Positions 1 to 5,236 of a DNA stretch of 5,276 nucleotides are shown piece by piece; position 1 is the first letter of the stretch; each line of letters opens with the position of its first letter. Source of the stretch: an uncultured Oscillibacter sp. (GTDB lineage: Bacteria; Bacillota; Clostridia; Oscillospirales; Oscillospiraceae); contig CABUDN010000155.1 in assembly GCA_902490355.1 (NCBI GenBank), forward strand, positions 1-5,276, written 5' to 3'. Made by a program: the position numbers and the translations under genes. The notes below the pieces were generated by a model. That model did not search any database, was not told the origin of the DNA, and was given only the letters and a program-made list of their open reading frames with translations.

Positions 1-48
1 CGAGATAAAGGAATGTGACTGGAGTTCAGACGTGTGCTCTTCCGATCT
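1..48. other. Illumina i7 adapter contamination at contig end
   Basis: These bases are library adapter, not genome. Bases 1-6 (CGAGAT) match the end of the P7 flow-cell oligo. Bases 7-14 (AAAGGAAT) sit where the i7 index belongs; its reverse complement ATTCCTTT is, from memory, TruSeq index 27. Bases 15-48 match the whole 34-base read-2 primer site, beginning GTGACTGGAG and ending CTCTTCCGATCT. The three elements are in the order and spacing of a real adapter, so chance is excluded. Genomic sequence begins at about base 49, and any reading frame that starts inside this block is artificial. Confidence 0.98.
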
Positions 49-285
49 CGATCCGTCTGCGTTTTTCGCATCGCCGTAACGACCTGGAAATCAGTTTCCA
101 CCTTGTTCATTACCCACGACATTGACGAGGCCATTTTGCTCTCCGACCGGATCTATCTGCTCACTGGCCAGCCCGGCCGGATTTGCGATGAAATCCGGAT
201 TACCCAGCCCAAGCCCCGTCCTCATGATTTCAATCTCACGCCGGAGTTTCTGGCCTATAAGCGGGCCATTCTGGAACGCCTGTAA
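49..285 (+). CDS. ABC transporter ATP-binding protein, NitT/TauT/SsuB type (3' fragment)
   Basis: This is the C-terminal end of an ATPase that would power uptake of a nitrate-, sulfonate-, taurine- or thiamine-precursor-type substrate at the inner face of the membrane. The 5' part, including Walker A, the signature motif and Walker B, lies beyond the contig end. From about base 100 the frame reads TLFITHDIDEAILLSDRIYL, the H-loop with the switch histidine (codon 115-117), then TGQPGRI, typical of this subfamily, and it ends in TAA at 283-285. Upstream of about base 97 the same frame does not look like the family, whereas the frame starting at base 48 reads IRLRF...NDLEI, which resembles the helix before the H-loop. 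A frame break near 81-97 is therefore likely. The substrate cannot be told from the fragment. A strong terminator follows at once. Confidence 0.85.
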   Translation, partial: RSVCVFRIAVTTWKSVSTLFITHDIDEAILLSDRIYLLTGQPGRICDEIRITQPKPRPHDFNLTPEFLAYKRAILERL

Positions 286-292
286 AGCACAG

Positions 293-337
293 CAAAGCGG
301 CCGCCCCAACAGGGGCGGCCGCTTTGTTCATTCTTTT
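293..337 (+). terminator. Rho-independent terminator of the ABC ATPase gene
   Basis: A perfect 15-bp stem pairs 293-307 with 312-326 around an AACA loop (308-311). It starts 8 bases after the ATPase stop codon and is followed by a T-rich run (323-337). The stem is very GC-rich. Read on the minus strand the hairpin is followed by a poorer T-rich run, so it may also back up termination of por transcripts arriving from the right. Confidence 0.88.
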
Positions 338-343
338 GATGCG

Positions 344-374
344 CAGCAGAAAGGCACCTGGAGCCCAGGTGCCT
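344..374 (-). terminator. Probable terminator of the por operon
   Basis: A perfect 9-bp stem pairs 352-360 with 366-374 around a GAGCC loop, about 100 bases downstream of the porB stop codon. On the minus strand the stem is followed by only TTTCTGC, a weak T-run, so termination efficiency is uncertain. A weaker imperfect hairpin (452-471) lies just after the porB stop. Between them is about 75 bases with no feature beyond an 8-bp direct repeat (CTGCATTC at 416 and 435). Confidence 0.6.
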
Positions 375-474
375 CTCTGCCGGCAAAAAAGTTGGGAGAT
401 TGGGAGGTGATTGATCTGCATTCGGCTTGCACCGCTGCATTCTTGAAATGAGTTCGCTCCCCAGCGGGAACAAA

Positions 475-1407
475 TCAGAGGGAGCAGAGCTTCAGGAGCT
501 CTTCCCAGTTGCGGTCCACTTCCTTCTGGACCTGCTCGATCATCCACTCGTTGCCGGGCTTGAACATGTGGGCAAAGCGGCCCTGCATCTTCAGATACTC
601 CTCCACCGGCAGCTTGTTCTTGGGCTGATAGCTGAGGATGTACTTGCCCTCCACCACTTCATAGAGAGGCCACACGCAGGTTTCCACCGCCATCTTGGTC
701 ACCTCCATCAGCTTCTCGCTGGGATACCGCCAGCCGCGGGGGCAGGGCGCCATCACATTGAGGAAGGCGGCACCGGGGGTATAGATGGCCTTGTGGGCCT
801 TTTCCGTAATATCCTTGAAGTTGCCGATAAAGGTGGTCTGGGCCACATAGGGAATCCCGTGGGCCACCATGATCTTGGTGAGGTTCTTCTTCTGCTGCAG
901 CTTGCCGGGCACCACCTTGCCCACCGGGGAGGTGGTGGTATCGGCAAAGTGGGGCGTCGAGGAGGAACGCTGGATGCCGGTATTCATGTAGGCTTCGTTG
1001 TCATAGCACACGTACACCATGTCGTGACCCCGCTCCATGGCGCCGGAGAGGGACTGGAAGCCAATATCATAGGTACCGCCGTCACCGCCGAAGGCAATGA
1101 ACTTCCACGTCTCATCCAGCTTGCCCCGCTTCTTCATGGCCCGGTATGCCGTCTCCACACCGGAGATGGTGGCCGCCGCGTTTTCAAAGGCATTGTGGAT
1201 GAAGCTGTCCTTCCACGCCGTGTAGGGATACATGAAGGTGGACACTTCCAGGCAGCTGGTGGCGGAGCAGACCACCGCGTGATCCTCCGGCTCCAGAGCG
1301 CGCAGCACCGTCCGCACCGCAATGGGAGAGCCGCAGCCCGCACACATTCTGTGGCCGCCGGACAGGCGGTCCTCCTTCATGACATTTTCTTTGAGATTGT
1401 AGCTCAT
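475..1407 (-). CDS. porB: Pyruvate (2-oxoacid):ferredoxin oxidoreductase, beta subunit
   Basis: This is the thiamine-diphosphate-binding catalytic subunit of a four-subunit, CoA-dependent 2-oxoacid:ferredoxin oxidoreductase, a cytoplasmic enzyme that decarboxylates pyruvate to acetyl-CoA and reduces ferredoxin. At 310 residues it has the usual length. Visible motifs are CAGCG (C22, C25) near the N-terminus, C52, the TPP/Mg motif GDGG at 108-111 with D136-N137 closing it about 25 residues later, NEAYMNTG (137-144), and APCPRGW with C222. C22, C25, C52 and C222 are the likely ligands of the proximal 4Fe-4S cluster, by analogy with PFOR. The start at 1407 is supported by AAGGAGGGAGA, which overlaps the porA stop codon and leaves 10 bases from GGAGG to ATG. 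A second in-frame ATG at codon 10 lacks a good site. It is the last gene of the operon, 15 bases after porA. Substrate preference is not proven by sequence. Confidence 0.95.
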   Translation of the reverse strand: MSYNLKENVMKEDRLSGGHRMCAGCGSPIAVRTVLRALEPEDHAVVCSATSCLEVSTFMYPYTAWKDSFIHNAFENAAATISGVETAYRAMKKRGKLDETWKFIAFGGDGGTYDIGFQSLSGAMERGHDMVYVCYDNEAYMNTGIQRSSSTPHFADTTTSPVGKVVPGKLQQKKNLTKIMVAHGIPYVAQTTFIGNFKDITEKAHKAIYTPGAAFLNVMAPCPRGWRYPSEKLMEVTKMAVETCVWPLYEVVEGKYILSYQPKNKLPVEEYLKMQGRFAHMFKPGNEWMIEQVQKEVDRNWEELLKLCSL

Positions 1408-1422
1408 GTTGCGTCTCCCTCC

Positions 1423-2601
1423 TTATTCCCGGACGTCCAGATAGCGGTAGGTCTCGCCCGTCTCGCCGGTGGCGGAGATCTTCTCCAGCTCCGCGAAGAC
1501 GTGCTGGATGCTCTCAACCCGCACATCCCGGCCGCCCAGGCCGTAGATGTAGTTGATGCCCTTGGGGCCGCTGACACCGGCGGCGTACAGCGACGCGGCT
1601 ACCTCGGCGAACATGGGGCCGCAGTGGGCGTTGAAACTGTCGTCCTTATCCATGACGGCAAAGGACTTGACGTGGCGCAGGGCCTCCACAATGTCCTCCG
1701 CCGGGAAGGGCCGGAAGGAACGGACCTTAATGAGACCCACCTTCTTGCCCTGGGCACGCAGTTCGTTGATGGCCTCCTTGGCGGTACCGGCAGAGGAGCC
1801 GATGATGACGATGGCCTCCTCGGCGTCGTCCATCTGATACTGCTCGATCAGCCCATAGGTCCGGCCGGTCATCTCGCCGAACTCGGCGCCCACCTTGCGG
1901 ATCACATCCTTGGCGTCCATCATGGCCTGGGCCTGGAGCCGCTTGGACTCCATGTAGTACACCGGCGTTGCGTAGGCGCCCACCGCCATGGGCTCATCCT
2001 TGTTGAGCAGGAAATGCTGGGGATGGTACTTACCCACAAAGGCCTTGACCTTGTCGTCCTCCACCAGCTCAATGTTCTCGATGGCATGGGAGGTGATGAA
2101 ACCGTCCTGGCAGATCATAATGGGCAGGCTCACCGCTTCGGCAATGCGCATGGCCTGGAGATAGTTGTCATAGGCCTCCTGGTTGGTCTCGGCAAAGAGC
2201 ATCAGCCAGCCGGCATCCCGGACGCCCATGGCATCGGAGTGGTCGTTGTTGATGTTGATGGGGCCGCTGAGCGCCCGGCAGCTCACCGCCAGAGTGATGG
2301 GCAGACGGTCGGAAGCCGCCACATACAGCATCTCCGTCATGTAGCACAGGCCGCAGGAGGAGGTGGCGGAAATGGCGCGGCAGCCGGCGGCCTGGGCACC
2401 GATGCAGGTGGACATGGCGGAGTGCTCGCTCTCCACGGCGATAAACTCCGTGTCCACTTCCCCGTTATCCACGTAAGTCGAGAAATACTGCGGGATCTCC
2501 GTGGACGGTGTAATGGGGTAGGCACCCATCACATCGGGGTTGATCTGCTTCATGGCATAGGCAACGGCCTCGTTGCCGGAAAGTCTTTCTCTGATTCCCA
2601 T
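1423..2601 (-). CDS. porA: Pyruvate (2-oxoacid):ferredoxin oxidoreductase, alpha subunit
   Basis: The 392-residue alpha subunit supplies the pyrimidine-binding (PYR-type) domain and, in its C-terminal third, the transketolase-C-like domain of the enzyme; the active site forms with porB. Key motifs are GAYPITPSTE (26-35), in which T31 matches the substrate-contacting threonine of PFOR; VESEHSAMS (56-64), with the glutamate that activates TPP; and SCRALSGPININNDHSD (107-123), in which R109 corresponds to the substrate-binding arginine. This last motif resembles pyruvate-type alpha subunits more than indolepyruvate or 2-oxoglutarate enzymes. The start at 2601 has AAGGAGG overlapping the porD stop codon, 18 bases after porD. 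Its codons share register with porB and porD because both gaps are multiples of three. Pyruvate is the default substrate; 2-oxobutyrate or branched-chain acids remain possible. Confidence 0.95.
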   Translation of the reverse strand: MGIRERLSGNEAVAYAMKQINPDVMGAYPITPSTEIPQYFSTYVDNGEVDTEFIAVESEHSAMSTCIGAQAAGCRAISATSSCGLCYMTEMLYVAASDRLPITLAVSCRALSGPININNDHSDAMGVRDAGWLMLFAETNQEAYDNYLQAMRIAEAVSLPIMICQDGFITSHAIENIELVEDDKVKAFVGKYHPQHFLLNKDEPMAVGAYATPVYYMESKRLQAQAMMDAKDVIRKVGAEFGEMTGRTYGLIEQYQMDDAEEAIVIIGSSAGTAKEAINELRAQGKKVGLIKVRSFRPFPAEDIVEALRHVKSFAVMDKDDSFNAHCGPMFAEVAASLYAAGVSGPKGINYIYGLGGRDVRVESIQHVFAELEKISATGETGETYRYLDVRE

Positions 2602-2619
2602 AATCGTCCTTCCCCTCCT

Positions 2620-2928
2620 TTATTTCTCGTCCTTGACCATGGTGATGGCGCCGAAGGGGCAGGCATTGGCGCAGATTCCGCAGCCCTTGCAGAAGAAGTA
2701 ATTGAAGTCCTCCCGCTGGCCCTCCCGGCTGACCGGGATGGACATATCCGGGCACACCGGCACGCACAGCAGGCACTGGCGGCACTTGTCCCAATCCAGC
2801 ACCGGCTTGAGAGTGCGCCAGTCGCCGGTCTCCACCATGGCGGAGGTTCCGCCTTCAAAAATATTGCATCCCGGCGTGATCTCCTTCCAGGTCACGTTGG
2901 GGGTCATATCCTTTGCCAGATGGCTCAT
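2620..2928 (-). CDS. porD: 2-oxoacid:ferredoxin oxidoreductase, delta subunit (2x[4Fe-4S])
   Basis: This 102-residue ferredoxin-like subunit passes electrons from the TPP site to external ferredoxin. Two complete CxxCxxCxxxCP motifs are seen: C49, C52, C55, C59-P and C80, C83, C86, C90-P. In classical 2[4Fe-4S] folding, the first three cysteines of each motif pair with the last cysteine of the other. The roughly 45 residues before the first cysteine are usual for PorD and contain one extra cysteine (C21) of unknown role. The start codon overlaps the porC stop as ATGA (porC TGA at 2927-2925, porD ATG at 2928-2926), which implies translational coupling. GGAGGT inside the porC end lies 9 bases before the ATG. 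An alternative ATG at codon 8 is less well placed. Confidence 0.95.
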   Translation of the reverse strand: MSHLAKDMTPNVTWKEITPGCNIFEGGTSAMVETGDWRTLKPVLDWDKCRQCLLCVPVCPDMSIPVSREGQREDFNYFFCKGCGICANACPFGAITMVKDEK

Positions 2929-3503
2929 CCTACCTGCACCTCCTCCAGAGATCTCTTCAGCGCCCGCATGTTGCCCTCGATGACCTGGGGCTTGCTGGCA
3001 AACTTATGCCGGAAGGAACCCTCCATGTCCTGAATAAACTCCTCCAGGCCAATGACGCCGGAGGCCTTCACAATGGCCGCCAGCATGGGGGTATTGGGGA
3101 AGTTCTTTCCCAGCTCCTCCTCGGAGATCTTCCCCGCGTCGATGGTGCACACCTTTCCCTCGTAGCCCTTGAGCAGGGGACGCAGCTCGGCGGGAGATTT
3201 GCTGGAATTGATGACAATGGCGCCCTCTTTTTTCAAACCGGCGGTCACATCCACCGCCGAGAGCAGCGTCTCGTCCACGACCACGACATAGTCGGGCTCA
3301 TAAATATTGGAGTGGACCGTGCTGCGTTCTGCGCTGATGCGGTTATAGGCCGTAATGGGTGCACCCATCCGCTCCGGGCCATACTCCGGAAAACCCTGGA
3401 CGTATTTCCCCGTGTTGAAGGCCGCGTCCGCCAGCAGCAGAGATGCGGTCTTGGCACCCTGGCCGCCCCGTCCGTGCCAGCGGATTTCCACGATATCTTT
3501 CAT
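2925..3503 (-). CDS. porC: Pyruvate (2-oxoacid):ferredoxin oxidoreductase, gamma subunit
   Basis: The first gene of the operon encodes a 192-residue gamma subunit, the usual size for the POR/VOR gamma family. It carries the N-terminal family signature WHGRGGQGAKTA (9-20) and the segment FPEYGPERMGAPITAYNRIS, with conserved tyrosine-glycine-proline-glutamate-arginine and GAP motifs. The gamma domain helps bind CoA and holds the heterotetramer together. AGGAGG (3517-3512) is placed 8 bases before the ATG, a strong site that fixes this start. The order gamma-delta-alpha-beta is that of four-subunit POR operons in Thermotoga and archaea rather than the single-chain PFOR (nifJ) common in Clostridia. 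The upstream 180 bases carry the candidate promoter and two hairpins. Confidence 0.95.
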   Translation of the reverse strand: MKDIVEIRWHGRGGQGAKTASLLLADAAFNTGKYVQGFPEYGPERMGAPITAYNRISAERSTVHSNIYEPDYVVVVDETLLSAVDVTAGLKKEGAIVINSSKSPAELRPLLKGYEGKVCTIDAGKISEEELGKNFPNTPMLAAIVKASGVIGLEEFIQDMEGSFRHKFASKPQVIEGNMRALKRSLEEVQVG

Positions 3504-3545
3504 ACCTCGTTCCTCCTCATGATCTCAGAATGCTCTTGCAAACAC

Positions 3546-3589
3546 ATTCGGCTCCCGGCACAACGGGTTTTCCGTGCCGCAGCCCGAAT
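3546..3589 (-). other. Imperfect long hairpin in the por leader
   Basis: About 16 base pairs form here with small bulges: 3546-3553 with 3581-3589 (one extra C), 3556-3561 with 3574-3579, and 3565-3566 with 3572-3573, closing a GTTTT loop. The structure lies 43 bases upstream of the porC start, inside the inferred por 5' leader. On the minus strand it is followed by GTGTTTGC, too weak to call a terminator. It could stabilise the mRNA or act in attenuation. No known riboswitch class is recognised. Confidence 0.45.
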
Positions 3590-3611
3590 CCAAGCGCTGC
3601 TCTGGAAAAGG

Positions 3612-3650
3612 TGCGCCGCAAAATGTCAAATTTTGCGGCGTATCTTTTTT
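3612..3650. terminator. Hairpin terminator between megL and the por operon
   Basis: A perfect 11-bp stem pairs 3614-3624 with 3630-3640 around a GTCAA loop, extendable by a G-T and a T-A pair to 13. It lies 45 bases past the megL stop codon, so it probably ends the megL transcript, on the minus strand followed by CACCTTTTCC. Unexpectedly the better U-run (TATCTTTTTT, 3641-3650) follows the stem on the plus strand, where no gene is seen upstream. It may work in both directions or mainly against antisense transcription. Confidence 0.75.
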
Positions 3651-3659
3651 ATTGTATCA
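3651..3659 (-). promoter_or_regulatory. Candidate extended -10 promoter for the por operon
   Basis: On the minus strand the sequence reads TGATACAAT, which fits an extended -10 element (TG-N-TACAAT, one mismatch from TATAAT). The hexamer 17 bases upstream (TGGCGC) is a poor -35, as extended -10 promoters allow. The inferred start, near 3644, would put the 3612-3642 hairpin at the very 5' end of a leader of about 140 bases before porC. If the hairpin instead mainly ends megL, this placement is awkward, so the call is tentative. Confidence 0.4.
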
Positions 3660-3685
3660 TGACTTTCCGGGAAGCGCCAGCTTTT

Positions 3686-4879
3686 TTACACCAGCGTATC
3701 CAGAACCGCCTTGAAGTCCGCAATGATGTCCTCAGGATCCTCCAGACCAATGCTGATGCGGACCAGACCCTCAGAGATTCCGGCGGCCTTGAGCTCTTCG
3801 GCGGAATAAGTAGAGTGGGTCATGGTGGCGGGATGCTCGACCAAGGTCTCCGCATCACCCAGGGAGACGGCAATGACACACAGCTCCAGCTTGTTGAGCG
3901 CAGCGGCGACAGCGGCGCGGTCGGCCTTGAGCTCCACGGAGATCATGCCGCCGGGCAGCTTCATCTGCTTGGCCGCAATCTCGTGACCAGGGAAGCTCTC
4001 CAGTCCGGGGTAGTAGACCTTGTCCACCGCGGGGTGGTTGACCAGGAAGTCCGCCACCTTCCGGGCGTTGGCACAGTGACGCTCCATGCGGATATCCAGG
4101 GTCTTGAGGCCCCGGGCCATCAGGAACGCGTTGAAGGGACTCATCACCGCGCCGGTCATATCCTTCAGTCCGAACATGCGGCAGGTACCGATGAAGTCCT
4201 TGCTGCCCACGATGACGCCCGCGATGACATCGCCGTGGCCATTGAGATACTTGGTGGCACTGTGGACCACCACGTCGGCCCCCAGTTCCAGAGGACGCTG
4301 CAGGTACGGCGTGCAGAAGGTGTTGTCCACGATCACCTTGATATTTTGATTATAGGCGTGGGCAATCTCGCTGACCGCAGCAATATCCACAATCTTCAGC
4401 GTGGGATTGCAGGGCGTCTCCAGATAGACCACCTTGGTCTTGTCGCTCAGCGCGGCTTTCAGCGCCTCCAGATCCGTCATGTCAATGAACTTGACTGTTA
4501 CGCCGAACTTGCAGATGCCATGATTGAGCAGCGCATAGGTGCAGCCATAGAGCGTATCACAGGCTACGATCTCGTCGCCGGCTTCCACACTGCTCCAGAA
4601 AGCGGTGGAGATGGCGCCCATACCGGAAGCGGTGGCCAGGGCATCCTCGCCGCCTTCCAGTTCCGCCAGCTTGGCCTCCACCACGCCTACCGTGGGGTTG
4701 CCCAAACGGGAATAGATGTATCCGGACTCCGCGCCGGCAAAGCGGGCACCGCCCTGCTCCACGGTCTCAAACTCGAAGGTAGAGGTCTGGTAGATGGGAG
4801 CGCACAGGGCACCGGCATCATTGGCAACTTTTCCGGCGTGGATCTGACGAGTGGCAAAACCCAGATTCTTCATGTTCAT
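3686..4879 (-). CDS. megL: L-methionine gamma-lyase (PLP-dependent, Cys/Met metabolism family)
   Basis: This cytoplasmic PLP enzyme is predicted to split L-methionine into methanethiol, 2-oxobutyrate and ammonia. At 397 residues it is the size of the Pseudomonas putida enzyme (398) and follows it closely from memory. Visible features are YSRLGNPT (56-63; Y56 and R58 bind PLP phosphate across the dimer), SGMGAI (85-90), DTLYGCTYA (108-116), D185-N186 (pyridine nitrogen), SATKY with the Schiff-base lysine K210, and GLKDMTGAV (237-245). C113, matching Cys116 of P. putida, and K239-D240-M241 separate methionine gamma-lyases from cystathionine gamma-synthase and gamma-lyase, which usually have glycine at the cysteine position. 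Homocysteine or cysteine side activity is possible. The start at 4879 follows AGAAAGGA with a rather long 12-base spacing; a second ATG at codon 3 is worse. A LysR gene is divergent, and the por operon lies downstream. Confidence 0.9.
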   Translation of the reverse strand: MNMKNLGFATRQIHAGKVANDAGALCAPIYQTSTFEFETVEQGGARFAGAESGYIYSRLGNPTVGVVEAKLAELEGGEDALATASGMGAISTAFWSSVEAGDEIVACDTLYGCTYALLNHGICKFGVTVKFIDMTDLEALKAALSDKTKVVYLETPCNPTLKIVDIAAVSEIAHAYNQNIKVIVDNTFCTPYLQRPLELGADVVVHSATKYLNGHGDVIAGVIVGSKDFIGTCRMFGLKDMTGAVMSPFNAFLMARGLKTLDIRMERHCANARKVADFLVNHPAVDKVYYPGLESFPGHEIAAKQMKLPGGMISVELKADRAAVAAALNKLELCVIAVSLGDAETLVEHPATMTHSTYSAEELKAAGISEGLVRISIGLEDPEDIIADFKAVLDTLV

Positions 4880-5116
4880 AACGTGTTACCATCCTTTCTA
4901 AACGGTCCGTGGAGCGGAATGTTCCCGCCATTTCCTGTGTTATCAGTTTTTTCGTTATCCAGTTGCGTGAAAAAGTGGTTGCTTCCCGCGATTGAGAGAA
5001 GAAGAGAGGCGGGTCGTCGCAGCAGGATGATTCGTAAAATTGAACAGGTTTCCTCCCGTTGCTTTCATCCTTTCTGTCCTTTTTCACCTATATCCTACCA
5101 CAAGCTTCCGCCAGGG
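4880..5116 (-). promoter_or_regulatory. Long megL 5' leader with a possible small upstream ORF
   Basis: Nothing here is a confident gene. If megL starts from the weak promoter near 5092-5122 (TTAACA, 19-base gap, TAGGAT on the minus strand), its leader is about 200 bases. It contains a 37-codon minus-strand frame at 5068-4955 (starts MKATGG, contains ATTRLSSSLNR, stops TAA) whose AAGGA lies 8 to 9 bases upstream. It also has a CCCGC...GCGGG stem (4984-5013) followed some bases later by TTTTT, and a GTTATC direct repeat with a 15-base period (4939, 4954). I see neither the T-box core GGTGGNACCGCG nor a SAM-I riboswitch pattern. Confidence 0.35.
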
Positions 5117-5121
5117 TGTTA

Positions 5122-5139
5122 ATACCGTATTTACGGAAT
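5122..5139. promoter_or_regulatory. Candidate LysR operator dyad
   Basis: The 18 bases form an imperfect palindrome, AT-A-CCGTA-TT-TACGG-A-AT, with only the third position and the central TT unpaired. It sits between the divergent megL and lysR genes, directly upstream of the TTAACA (plus 5117-5122) that could be the megL -35 element, which is where a LysR activator would bind. A third ACGG half-site follows at 5146-5149. It does not strictly match the T-N11-A LysR box, so binding is inferred from position and symmetry. Confidence 0.4.
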
Positions 5140-5165
5140 CCATTCACGGTTTTAACGATAGCAGT

Positions 5166-5194
5166 TTGACAATGCGTTCAAAAAAAGTTATAAT
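5166..5194 (+). promoter_or_regulatory. Sigma-A consensus promoter of the lysR gene
   Basis: A perfect -35 box TTGACA (5166-5171) and a perfect -10 box TATAAT (5189-5194) are separated by the ideal 17 bases, with an A-run in the spacer. The transcript should start near 5201, leaving a leader of about 36 bases before the ATG at 5237. An inverted repeat TTTGA-N8-TCAAA (5165-5182) covers the -35 box and part of the spacer, and could let the regulator repress its own gene. Confidence 0.9.
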
Positions 5195-5236
5195 CATGTT
5201 TGAAATCGATTTTATATGGAGAGGGGTTGCCTGCCC

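Noticed and set aside
297..322. Two NotI sites (GCGGCCGC) suggesting a cloning junction
   Set aside because: Both sites are the two arms of one perfect terminator stem just after a stop codon, so hairpin symmetry explains them.
416..442. CTGCATTC direct repeat with a 19-base period
   Set aside because: Only two short copies in a non-coding spacer, with no third copy or associated structure; chance is sufficient.
427..3033. 868-codon plus-strand open frame
   Set aside because: It is antisense and in register to porB, porA and porD, has a His/Leu/Gly-rich composition unlike any family, and is explained by missing TTA, CTA and TCA codons in the real genes.
3624..3629. TTGACA on the minus strand as a por -35 box
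   Set aside because: It lies in the loop and inner stem of the terminator hairpin, and the hexamer 17 bases downstream (TCCAGA) is not a credible -10 box.
3686..4879. Cystathionine gamma-synthase or gamma-lyase (metB/mccB) identity
   Set aside because: The active-site cysteine at 113 and the KDM motif at 239-241 match methionine gamma-lyase, as does the full-length similarity recalled for the P. putida enzyme.
4818..5087. 89-codon minus-strand frame overlapping the megL start
   Set aside because: It runs out of frame into megL, shows no recognisable domain, and its low-complexity mixed composition looks like non-coding leader; it is mentioned only for its tandem Cys codons.
4880..5100. SAM riboswitch or T-box upstream of the methionine gene
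   Set aside because: The conserved T-box core and SAM-I junction patterns were looked for on the minus strand and not seen. A covariance-model search would be decisive.
3443..5122. 559-codon plus-strand open frame
   Set aside because: It is the in-register antisense shadow of megL, running through two intergenic regions with no ribosome binding site or recognisable domain.
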